DNA from: Acanthosepion lycidas
Lineage: Eukaryota; Mollusca; Cephalopoda; Sepiida; Sepiidae
Assembly (NCBI GenBank): GCA_963932145.1
Contig: OZ010587.1
Span: 111,653,834-111,717,833, forward strand
Length of the DNA stretch: 64,000 nt
Direction: 5' to 3'
Part shown: positions 12,119 to 22,661 of the stretch, piece after piece
How the letters are laid out: the number at the start of each line of letters is the position of its first letter
How positions within the stretch are numbered: position 1 is the stretch's first letter
Position numbers and translations under genes: made by a program
Notes under the pieces: generated by a model
Told to the model about the DNA's origin: nothing
Seen by the model: the letters and a program-made list of their open reading frames with translations, nothing else
Database searches by the model: none

Positions 12119-13021
12119 CTACGCTGCATACGCTATGCCGCACATAAGTCGAACAGCTTTCAAATCTTTTACCTTAACTGTTTCTGCAATATCTGAGATT
12201 ATAATATTTATCAAGTCTTTTCAATGTTAAAATCACAATGAAAATAATATTTCTCGCTTGAAATGTGAAGACATTCTAGCAGAACTTTCGGTAGAAATAG
12301 CAAGGACTAAATATTACTCAACTTTTGCTTTGTTAAACGTGTAGTAAATGTGATATGTCGACCGGGATCCGAACCGGATTGTGTCGTGTTTTCGAATATC
12401 AAACATGATTAGCATTATAACAACGACCTCATTCGTTACACAGTCTCTCCACATTAATCTAAACGTGTTTATAAATAGGACGCCTGAAATTGGACAATAG
12501 ATATCTCAGTCATCACCATTTCCAAATGGAATAAATGAGCAAAATTGCTGAAAAAATAGTAAATCAAAAAGACGTATTTCGCTAGTAATGTATTAGTTTT
12601 GTTTGTTGGTTTTATGTGGGGTTTTTTTTCATGACACGGCGATGTCATTGAGGAAACGATGTTTAAATGCGTATTCAGGTGGGTTTGACATTTTATCTTC
12701 AACAGAGAACATGTAGGGCATGTGAATAAAAGAATCGGTGTGAAAATATTGAAATTCTTACTTGTAATATATTCCGTCGGAACACGTCCCATCCGTGTGA
12801 TCCTATTGGCTCTCCTTTATTTTGCACCACGTGCTTTTTATACGTTCTATTTCGATCCGCCTGTAATTAGGTCAGTTTTCCATGCGGTCCACACAACAAC
12901 TGCTTTTCGTCACGTGACCGGCGTACATTCATCCTGAAAACGTCAGATAATCCGTACCTCAAAAATCGACATGTTTTTTGTCACCGAAACGAGACGGTTA
13001 AGTCTAAACACAACGCTGCAA

Positions 13022-13094
13022 GCCCGGCTAGCTCCGTCGGTAGAGTACGAGACTCTTTATCTCGGGGTCGTGGGTTCGAGCCCCACGTTGGTCG
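13022..13094 (+). pseudogene. tRNA-Lys(CTT), variant III, decayed
   Basis: Same four changes as at 4417. Counterpart in the second block. Confidence 0.85.
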
Positions 13095-13774
13095 AAACCT
13101 TTTTAATTATTCCTCCCATCCTGAACTACCAATTTATTGACTATTTTTACATTCATGACATTTACAGTCAATCGTTTCTGTCACCAGAAAAGAAAACAGA
13201 TAGAGTTAGATTCAGTTGAAACAGGTAACATTGAAAATTAATTGTTATCATTAAGTGTTAAAAGGAAAGGTAACTACTCTCTTCCACAGCAACAATCTAA
13301 TATACTCCGGTAAATGCAATGGCGTTTCCTGACTGCTATTTTTTAACTTCTTTCCTTGAATATCTTGCGCATCCACTCGATTTTCAAAGAATTCAAACCG
13401 TTCCTTGTTGCATGAGCGTTAAATGCATTAGTGTCTCATTCTATTTCTTCTTAGATACTAGATAATCCAAATTGTTTCCATCTTAAGGATAATCAGCACG
13501 CAGCCAATTTGAAAGTATTCCGTGTAACCTGACCATATGTAATGGTGAAACATGTAAGTGAAGAAGTTCATGTATTTCCGCTAGGACGTATTAAATATTC
13601 ATTACACCTATTAAAAGACATCGAACTTACGGCTAGGAGCATGACACTTGCATAGACCAGTTTCTCCACGAAAAGTTTCTACCGACGGTTTAAAACGGCA
13701 ACTCTGACGAAAGCGGAAATATCGTTGTTTCCCCATCATTTGCTAGTAGAAGACGGCAACAAATATAAATAAAG

Positions 13775-13846
13775 TGCGTCGGCCGGGAGACGAACCCGGA
13801 TCGACTGCTTGGAAGGCAACCATGCTAACCGTTACACCACCGACGC
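13775..13846 (-). pseudogene. tRNA-Gly(TCC) with A58 to T, probably impaired
   Basis: Counterpart of 5170, with the same T-loop change. Paired with the type III tRNA-Lys at 13022. Confidence 0.8.
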
Positions 13847-14747
13847 CTACGCTACATACGCTATGCCGCACATAAGTCGAACAGCTTTCAAATCTTTTAC
13901 CTTAACTGTTTCTGCAATATCTGAGATTATAATATTTATCAAGTCTTTTCAATGTTAAAATAACAATGAAAATAATATTTCTCGCTTGAAATGTGAAGAC
14001 ATTCTAGCAGAACTTTCGGTAGAAATAGCAAGGACTAAATATTACTCAACTTTTGCTTTGTTAAACTTGTAGTAAATGTGATATGTCGACCGGGATCCGA
14101 ACCGGATTGTGTCGTGTTTTCGAATATCAAACATGATTAGCATTATAACAACGACCTCATTCGTTACACAGTCTCTCCACATTAATCTAAACGTGTTTAT
14201 AAATAGGACGCCTGAAATTGGACAATAGATATCTCAGTCATCACCATTTCCAAATGGAATAAATGAGCAAAATTGCTGAAAAAATAGTAAATCAAAAAGA
14301 CGTATTTCGCTCGTAATGTATTAGTTTTGTTTGTTGGTTTTATGTGGGTTTTTTTCATGACACGGCGATGTCATTGAGGAAACGATGTTTAAATGCGTAT
14401 TCAGGTGGGTGTGACATTTTATCTTCAACAGAGAACATGTAGGGCATGTGAATAAAAGAATCGGTGTGAAAATATTGAAATTCTTACTTGTAATATATTC
14501 CGTCGGAACACGTCCCATCCGTGTCATCCTATTGGCTCTCCTTTATTTTGCACCACGTGCTTTTTATACGTTCTATTTCGATCCGCCTGTAATTAGGTCA
14601 GTTTTCCATGCGGTCCACACAACAACTGCTTTTCGTCACGTGACCGGCGTACATTCATCCTGAAAACGTCAGATAATCAGTACCTCAAATATCGACATGT
14701 TTTTTGTCACCGAAACGAGACGGTTAAGTCTAAACAAAACGCTGCTA

Positions 14748-14820
14748 GCCCGGTTAGCTCAGTCGGTAGAGCACGTGACTCTTAATCACGGGGTCGTGGG
14801 TTCGAACCCCACGTTGGGCG
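14748..14820 (+). tRNA. tRNA-Lys(CTT), variant II'
   Basis: Identical to the copy at 6143, including the T7-G66 wobble. Confidence 0.93.
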
Positions 14821-15485
14821 AAACCTTTTTAATTATTCCTCCCATCCTGAACTACCAGTTTATTGGCTATTTTTACCTTCATGACATTTACAGTCAATCG
14901 TTTATGTCACCAGAAAAGAAAACAGATAGAGTTAGATTCAGTTGAAACAGGTAACACTGAAAATTAATTGTTATCATTAACTGTTAAAAGGAAAGGTAAC
15001 TGCTCTCTTCCACAGCAACAATCTAATATACTCCGGTAAAAGCAATGGCGTTTCCTGACTGCTATTTTTTAACTTCTTTCCTTGAATATCTTGCGCATCC
15101 ACTCGATTTTCAAAGAATTCAAACTGTTCCTTGTTGCATGAGCGTTAAATGCATTAGTGTCTCATTCTATTTCTTCTTAGATACTAGATAATCCAAATTG
15201 TTTCCATCTTAAGGATAATCAGCACGCAGCCAATTTGAAAGTATTCCGTGTAACCTGACCATATGTAATGGTGAAACATGTAAGTGAAGAAGTTCATGTA
15301 TTTCCGCTAGGACGTATTAAATATTCATTACACCTATTAAAAGACATCGAACTTACGGCTAGGAGCTTGACACTTGCATAGACCAGTTTCTACCGACGGT
15401 TTAAAACTGCAACTCTGACGAAAGCGGAAATATCGTTGTTTCCCCATCATTTGCTAGTAGAAGACGGCAACAAATATAAATAAAG

Positions 15486-15557
15486 TGCGTCGGCCGGGAG
15501 TCGAACCCGGATCGACTGCTTGGAAGGCAACCATGCTAACCGTTACACCACCGACGC
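15486..15557 (-). tRNA. tRNA-Gly(TCC), intact
   Basis: Canonical sequence. Counterpart of the copy at 6881. Confidence 0.95.
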
Positions 15558-16460
15558 CTACGCTGCATACGCTATGCCGCACATAAGTCGAACAGCTTTC
15601 AAATCTTTTACCTTAACTGTTTCTGCAATATCTGAGATTATAATATTTATCAAGTCTTTTCAATGTTAAAATCACAATGAAAATAATATTTCTCGCTTGA
15701 AATGTGAAGACATTCTAGCAGAACTTTCGGTAGAAATAGCAAGGACTAAATATTACTCAACTTTTGCTTTGTTAAACGTGTAGTAAATGTGATATGTCGA
15801 CCGGGATCCGAACCGGATTGTGTCGTGTTTTCGAATATCAAACATGATTAGCATTATAACAACGACCTCATTCGTTACACAGTCTCTCCACATTAATCTA
15901 AACGTGTTTATAAATAGGACGCCTGAAATTGGACAATAGATATCTCAGTCATCACCATTTCCAAATGGAATAAATGAGCAAAATTGCTGAAAAAATAGTA
16001 AATCAAAAAGACGTATTTCGCTAGTAATGTATTAGTTTTGTTTGTTGGTTTTATGTGGGGTTTTTTTTCATGACACGGCGATGTCATTGAGGAAACGATG
16101 TTTAAATGCGTATTCAGGTGGGTTTGACATTTTATCTTCAACAGAGAACATGTAGGGCATGTGAATAAAAGAATCGGTGTGAAAATATTGAAATTCTTAC
16201 TTGTAATATATTCCGTCGGAACACGTCCCATCCGTGTGATCCTATTGGCTCTCCTTTATTTTGCACCACGTGCTTTTTATACGTTCTATTTCGATCCGCC
16301 TGTAATTAGGTCAGTTTTCCATGCGGTCCACACAACAACTGCTTTTCGTCACGTGACCGGCGTACATTCATCCTGAAAACGTCAGATAATCCGTACCTCA
16401 AAAATCGACATGTTTTTTGTCACCGAAACGAGACGGTTAAGTCTAAACACAACGCTGCAA

Positions 16461-16533
16461 GCCCGGCTAGCTCCGTCGGTAGAGTACGAGACTCTTTATC
16501 TCGGGGTCGTGGGTTCGAGCCCCACGTTGGTCG
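16461..16533 (+). pseudogene. tRNA-Lys(CTT), variant III, decayed
   Basis: Same four changes as at 4417. Counterpart of 7856. Confidence 0.85.
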
Positions 16534-17213
16534 AAACCTTTTTAATTATTCCTCCCATCCTGAACTACCAATTTATTGACTATTTTTACATTCATGACAT
16601 TTACAGTCAATCGTTTCTGTCACCAGAAAAGAAAACAGATAGAGTTAGATTCAGTTGAAACAGGTAACATTGAAAATTAATTGTTATCATTAAGTGTTAA
16701 AAGGAAAGGTAACTACTCTCTTCCACAGCAACAATCTAATATACTCCGGTAAATGCAATGGCGTTTCCTGACTGCTATTTTTTAACTTCTTTCCTTGAAT
16801 ATCTTGCGCATCCACTCGATTTTCAAAGAATTCAAACCGTTCCTTGTTGCATGAGCGTTAAATGCATTAGTGTCTCATTCTATTTCTTCTTAGATACTAG
16901 ATAATCCAAATTGTTTCCATCTTAAGGATAATCAGCACGCAGCCAATTTGAAAGTATTCCGTGTAACCTGACCATATGTAATGGTGAAACATGTAAGTGA
17001 AGAAGTTCATCTATTTCCGCTAGGACGTATTAAATATTCATTACACCTATTAAAAGACATCGAACTTACGGCTAGGAGCATGACACTTGCATAGACCAGT
17101 TTCTCCACGAAAAGTTTCTACCGACGGTTTAAAACGGCAACTCTGACGAAAGCGGAAATATCGTTGTTTCCCCATCATTTGCTAGTAGAAGACGGCAACA
17201 AATATAAATAAAG

Positions 17214-17285
17214 TGCGTCGGCCGGGAGACGAACCCGGATCGACTGCTTGGAAGGCAACCATGCTAACCGTTACACCACCGACGC
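17214..17285 (-). pseudogene. tRNA-Gly(TCC) with A58 to T, probably impaired
   Basis: Counterpart of 8609, with the same T-loop change. Paired with the type III tRNA-Lys at 16461. Ends the second five-unit block. Confidence 0.8.
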
Positions 17286-18186
17286 CTACGCTACATACGC
17301 TATGCCGCACATAAGTCGAACAGCTTTCAAATCTTTTACCTTAACTGTTTCTGCAATATCTGAGATTATAATATTTATCAAGTCTTTTCAATGTTAAAAT
17401 AACAATGAAAATAATATTTCTCGCTTGAAATGTGAAGACATTCTAGCAGAACTTTCGGTAGAAATAGCAAGGACTAAATATTACTCAACTTTTGCTTTGT
17501 TAAACTTGTAGTAAATGTGATATGTCGACCGGGATCCGAACCGGATTGTGTCGTGTTTTCGAATATCAAACATGATTAGCATTATAACAACGACCTCATT
17601 CGTTACACAGTCTCTCCACATTAATCTAAACGTGTTTATAAATAGGACGCCTGAAATTGGACAATAGATATCTCAGTCATCACCATTTCCAAATGGAATA
17701 AATGAGCAAAATTGCTGAAAAAATAGTAAATCAAAAAGACGTATTTCGCTCGTAATGTATTAGTTTTGTTTGTTGGTTTTATGTGGGTTTTTTTCATGAC
17801 ACGGCGATGTCATTGAGGAAACGATGTTTAAATGCGTATTCAGGTGGGTGTGACATTTTATCTTCAACAGAGAACATGTAGGGCATGTGAATAAAAGAAT
17901 CGGTGTGAAAATATTGAAATTCTTACTTGTAATATATTCCGTCGGAACACGTCCCATCCGTGTGATCCTATTGGCTCTCCTTTATTTTGCACCACGTGCT
18001 TTTTATACGTTCTATTTCGATCCGCCTGTAATTAGGTCAGTTTTCCATGCGGTCCACACAACAACTGCTTTTCGTCACGTGACCGGCGTACATTCATCCT
18101 GAAAACGTCAGATAATCAGTACCTCAAATATCGACATGTTTTTTGTCACCGAAACGAGACGGTTAAGTCTAAACAAAACGCTGCTA

Positions 18187-18259
18187 GCCCGGTTAGCTCA
18201 GTCGGTAGAGCACGTGACTCTTAATCACGGGGTCGTGGGTTCGAACCCCACGTTGGGCG
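18187..18259 (+). tRNA. tRNA-Lys(CTT), variant II'
   Basis: Identical to 6143 and 14748. Lies in the first of the two extra units after the second block. Confidence 0.93.
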
Positions 18260-18924
18260 AAACCTTTTTAATTATTCCTCCCATCCTGAACTACCAGTTT
18301 ATTGGCTATTTTTACCTTCATGACATTTACAGTCAATCGTTTATGTCACCAGAAAAGAAAACAGATAGAGTTAGATTCAGTTGAAACAGGTAACACTGAA
18401 AATTAATTGTTATCATTAACTGTTAAAAGGAAAGGTAACTGCTCTCTTCCACAGCAACAATCTAATATACTCCGGTAAAAGCAATGGCGTTTCCTGACTG
18501 CTATTTTTTAACTTCTTTCCTTGAATATCTTGCGCATCCACTCGATTTTCAAAGAATTCAAACTGTTCCTTGTTGCATGAGCGTTAAATGCATTAGTGTC
18601 TCATTCTATTTCTTCTTAGATACTAGATAATCCAAATTGTTTCCATCTTAAGGATAATCAGCACGCAGCCAATTTGAAAGTATTCCGTGTAACCTGACCA
18701 TATGTAATGGTGAAACATGTAAGTGAAGAAGTTCATGTATTTCCGCTAGGACGTATTAAATATTCATTACACCTATTAAAAGACATCGAACTTACGGCTA
18801 GGAGCATGACACTTGCATAGACCAGTTTCTACCGACGGTTTAAAACTGCAACTCTGACGAAAGCGGAAATATCGTTGTTTCCCCATCATTTGCTAGTAGA
18901 AGACGGCAACAAATATAAATAAAG

Positions 18925-18996
18925 TGCGTCGGCCGGGAGTCGAACCCGGATCGACTGCTTGGAAGGCAACCATGCTAACCGTTACACCACCGACGC
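18925..18996 (-). tRNA. tRNA-Gly(TCC), intact
   Basis: Canonical sequence, after the type II' tRNA-Lys at 18187. Confidence 0.95.
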
Positions 18997-19898
18997 CTAC
19001 GCTGCATACGCTATGCCGCACATAAGTCGAACAGCTTTCAAATCTTTTACCTTAACTGTTTCTGCAATATCTGAGATTATAATATTTATCAAGTCTTTTC
19101 AATGTTAAAATCACAATGAAAATAATATTTCTCGCTTGAAATGTGAAGACATTCTAGCAGAACTTTCGGTAGAAATAGCAAGGACTAAATATTACTCAAC
19201 TTTTGCTTTGTTAAACGTGTAGTAAATGTGATATGTCGACCGGGATCCGAACCGGATTGTGTCGTGTTTTCGAATATCAAACATGATTAGCATTATAACA
19301 ACGACCTCATTCGTTACACAGTCTCTCCACATTAATCTAAACGTGTTTATAAATAGGACGCCTGAAATTGGACAATAGATATCTCAGTCATCACCATTTC
19401 CAAATGGAATAAATGAGCAAAATTGCTGAAAAAATAGTAAATCAAAAAGACGTATTTCGCTAGTAATGTATTAGTTTTGTTTGTTGGTTTTATGTGGGTT
19501 TTTTTTCATGACACGGCGATGTCATTGAGGAAACGATGTTTAAATGCGTATTCAGGTGGGTGTGACATTTTATCTTCAACAGAGAACATGTAGGGCATGT
19601 GAATAAAAGAATCGGTGTGAAAATATTGAAATTCTTACTTGTAATATATTCCGTCGGAACACGTCCCATCCGTGTGATCCTATTGGCTCTCCTTTATTTT
19701 GCACCACGTGCTTTTTATACGTTCTATTTCGATCCGCCTGTAATTAGGTCAGTTTTCCATGCGGTCCACACAACAACTGCTTTTCGTCACGTGACCGGCG
19801 TACATTCATCCTGAAAACGTCAGATAATCCGTACCTCAAAAATCGACATGTTTTTTGTCACCGAAACGAGACGGTTAAGTCTAAACACAACGCTGCAA

Positions 19899-19971
19899 GC
19901 CCGGCTAGCTCCGTCGGTAGAGTACGAGACTCTTTATCTCGGGGTCGTGGGTTCGAGCCCCACGTTGGTCG
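19899..19971 (+). pseudogene. tRNA-Lys(CTT), variant III, decayed
   Basis: Last Lys copy, with the same four changes. Its 3' flank begins GAGACC rather than GAAACC. The following truncated unit has no Lys gene. Confidence 0.85.
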
Positions 19972-20651
19972 AGACCTTTTTAATTATTCCTCCCATCCTG
20001 AACTACCAATTTATTGGCTATTTTTACATTCATGACATTTACAGTCAATCGTTTATGTCACCAGAAAAGAAAACAGATAGAGTTAGATTCAGTTGAAACA
20101 GGTAACATTGAAAATTAATTGTTATCATTAAGTGTTAAAAGGAAAGGTAACTACTCTCTTCCACAGCAACAATCTAATATACTCCGGTAAATGCAATGGC
20201 GTTTCCTGACTGCTATTTTTTAACTTCTTTCCTTGAATATCTTGCGCATCCACTCGATTTTCAAAGAATTCAAACCGTTCCTTGTTGCATGAGCGTTAAA
20301 TGCATTAGTGTCTCATTCTATTTCTTCTTAGATACTAGATAATCCAAATTGTTTCCATCTTAAGGATAATCAGCACGCAGCCAATTTGAAAGTATTCCGT
20401 GTAACCTGACCATATGTAATGGTGAAACATGTAAGTGAAGAAGTTCATGTATTTCCGCTAGGACGTATTAAATATTCATTACACCTATTAAAAGACATCG
20501 AACTTACGGCTAGGAGCATGACACTTGCATAGACCAGTTTCTCCACGAAAAGTTTCTACCGACGGTTTAAAACGGCAACTCTGACGAAAGCGGAAATATC
20601 GTTGTTTCCCCATCATTTGCTAGTAGAAGACGGCAACAAATATAAATAAAG

Positions 20652-20723
20652 TGCGTCGGCCGAGAGACGAACCCGGATCGACTGCTTGGAAGGCAACCAT
20701 GCTAACCGTTACACCACCGACGC
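20652..20723 (-). pseudogene. tRNA-Gly(TCC), A58 to T plus T-stem change
   Basis: Last Gly of the array. Besides the T58 change it has a second substitution in the 3' T-stem strand (CTCGG instead of CCCGG) that turns one pair into a G-T wobble. The copy nearest the array's right edge is therefore more decayed than internal ones. Confidence 0.8.
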
Positions 20724-21137
20724 CTACGCTACATACGCTATGCCGCACATAAGTCGAACAGCTTTCAAATCTTTTACCTTAACCGTTTCTGCAATATCTG
20801 AGATTATAATATTTATCAAGTCTTTTCAATGTTAAAATAACAATGAAAATAATATTTCTCGCTTGAAATGTGAAGACATTCTAGCAGAACTTTCGGTAGA
20901 AATAGCAAGGACTAAATATTACTCAACTTTTGCTTTGTTAAACTTGTAGTAAATGTGATATGTCGACCGGGATCCGAACCGGATTGTGTCGTGTTTTCGA
21001 ATATCAAACATGATTAGCATTATAACAACGAACTCATTCGTTACACAGTCTCTCCACATTAATCTAAACGTGTTTATAAATAGGGCGCTTGAAATTGGAC
21101 AATAAATATCTCAGTCATCACCATTTCCAAATGGAAT

Positions 21138-21516
21138 AAATGAACAAAATTGCTGAAAAAATAGTAAATCAAAAAGACGTATTTCGCTCGTAATGTATTA
21201 GTTTTGTTTGTTGGTTTTATGTGGGGGTTTTTCATGACACGGCGATGTCATTGAGGAAACGATGTTTAAATGCGTATTCAGGTGGGTGTGACATTTTATC
21301 TTCAACAGAGAACATGTAGGGCATGTGAATAAAAGAATCGGTGAGAAAATATTGAAATTCTTACTTGTAATATATTCCGTCGGAACACGTCCCATCCGTG
21401 TGATCCTATTGGCTCTCTTTTATTTTGCACCACAAAAAACCAACAAACAAAACTAATACATTACGAGCGAAATACGTCTTTTTGATTTACTATTTTTCCA
21501 GCAATTTTGCTCATTT
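21138..21516. repeat. Inverted repeat closing the tRNA array
   Basis: Bases 21138-21224 of the truncated last unit reappear as a reverse complement at 21430-21516, with only a few mismatches over 87 bp and a spacer of 205 bp. The right arm starts directly where unit sequence stops, so the array ends in a small foldback. Confidence 0.92.
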
Positions 21517-22530
21517 ATCCTGTTTATTCTTCTTTTCTAATGTTATAAATGAAATACTCTGTTTAAGTGAAAATTTCTTGGATCTGAAAATACACTTGAT
21601 TCTTTTCCTTGCAGTCGAACCCGCTTCGACGTTATTTGTTTATTTTTTATTCTCCTACAAATTTATACGATATCCTATTTTTAGGACGACATTTCTCACA
21701 TCGTACTACGTGGAAGAATCGATTTGACATAGTCCTTCATTTTCTATATATTTCTTCCTTGAAATGTACGTCTAATTTTAATGTATATTTTGAATTTCTT
21801 TTTTCGACACGGATCTCTGCTTTACCATTTGTCGATAAGATCTGTTCTCTATTACGTCACCACCAATCCAAGAAATATCACATTTTATTCCAAGCGGCCA
21901 GGCTTGACTTATTTCTTCTCATCAGCCCAGAACTCTTATTTCAACGTTAAGCTTTTTCCTAAAGAACATAAGAAAAATAACCTCTTTTACTTAAGTCACC
22001 TGAACCTGGTCGCAGCTTTGCGGGTACCGTATGTTAATTATAGAATTTCTTAATGGGATTCACTTCATGACTTTTTTGTTCCAATTGCCAAAATTAAAAT
22101 GGATCCCATTTACATTATTCGGACTATTGTCCTCATCATTGTCGCCATATTTATTACCGGGATAATGATCCTCACGTCTGTATTCACATAAGTATATATG
22201 TGTTTTCTAACATAGCCAGCCTTAAATACATGTCGTGGTTGAATAATTCATTACAGTTCATTTGAAATTCTTTGAATATTTTCTGAGTTTATCTCAATTC
22301 TTCAATAGTTAGAAAATCTGTTCATGTGAGGTTAACACATATAATTGTGTTCTGTTTATAAATTATCTCCCATGTAGGACGTCGTCAAGGAAACCATGTA
22401 CATGTTTTTTATTTCTTTTTTGTCATCAACCATTACGGGTTCGATACAGATCTGGCACATAGTTTCTTTTACTTCACAGCGACAATACATTTTTATTACT
22501 TTAAACACTTTACAACCAAATTCAAGTGGT
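21517..22530. other. Unassigned spacer with a small SINE-tail fragment
   Basis: No gene recognised. Open frames of about 90-113 codons have no features I recognise and are T-rich. Bases 22101-22158 match, on the - strand, the 3' part of the SINE seen complete at 28383-28690. Confidence 0.5.
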
Positions 22531-22595
22531 CATCATCATCATCATCATCATCATCATCGTCATTAGTAGCAGTAGTAGCAGTAGTAGCAGTAGTA
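22531..22595. repeat. Trinucleotide repeats (CAT)n and (AGT/AGC)n
   Basis: About ten CAT repeats are followed by an interrupted run of GTAGCA and GTAGTA units. This is a simple-sequence tract 70 bp before the SINE-derived array. Confidence 0.95.
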
Positions 22596-22661
22596 ATTTT
22601 CTTTCTGTTCTGTTGTAGACATGTTTTCTTCCAGGTCTCAAATAGAAACCTAAAGAATATC

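Larger units (their letters stand above)
8681..17285. repeat. Higher-order repeat, copy 2 (five units)
   Basis: Second copy of the five-unit block, with the same order of tRNA-Lys variants and the same unit lengths (1726, 1712, 1728, 1711, 1728). Two further units of types II' and III (17286-20723) follow, so the block is not completed a third time. Confidence 0.9.
1..21435. repeat. Tandem array of ~1.72-kb tRNA-Lys/tRNA-Gly units
   Basis: Twelve consecutive units, measured between the ends of successive tRNA-Gly genes, are 1732, 1712, 1728, 1711, 1728, 1726, 1712, 1728, 1711, 1728, 1711 and 1727 bp long. A thirteenth unit begins at 20724 and is cut off near 21435, before its tRNA-Lys. Every full unit carries tRNA-Lys(CTT) on +, tRNA-Gly(TCC) on - and a tRNA-Gly relic on -. 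Short open frames inside the unit are not credible genes: the 71-codon frame starts with GTG, and the 82-codon frame reads straight through the tRNA-Lys. The left edge of the array lies at or beyond the window start. Confidence 0.97.
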
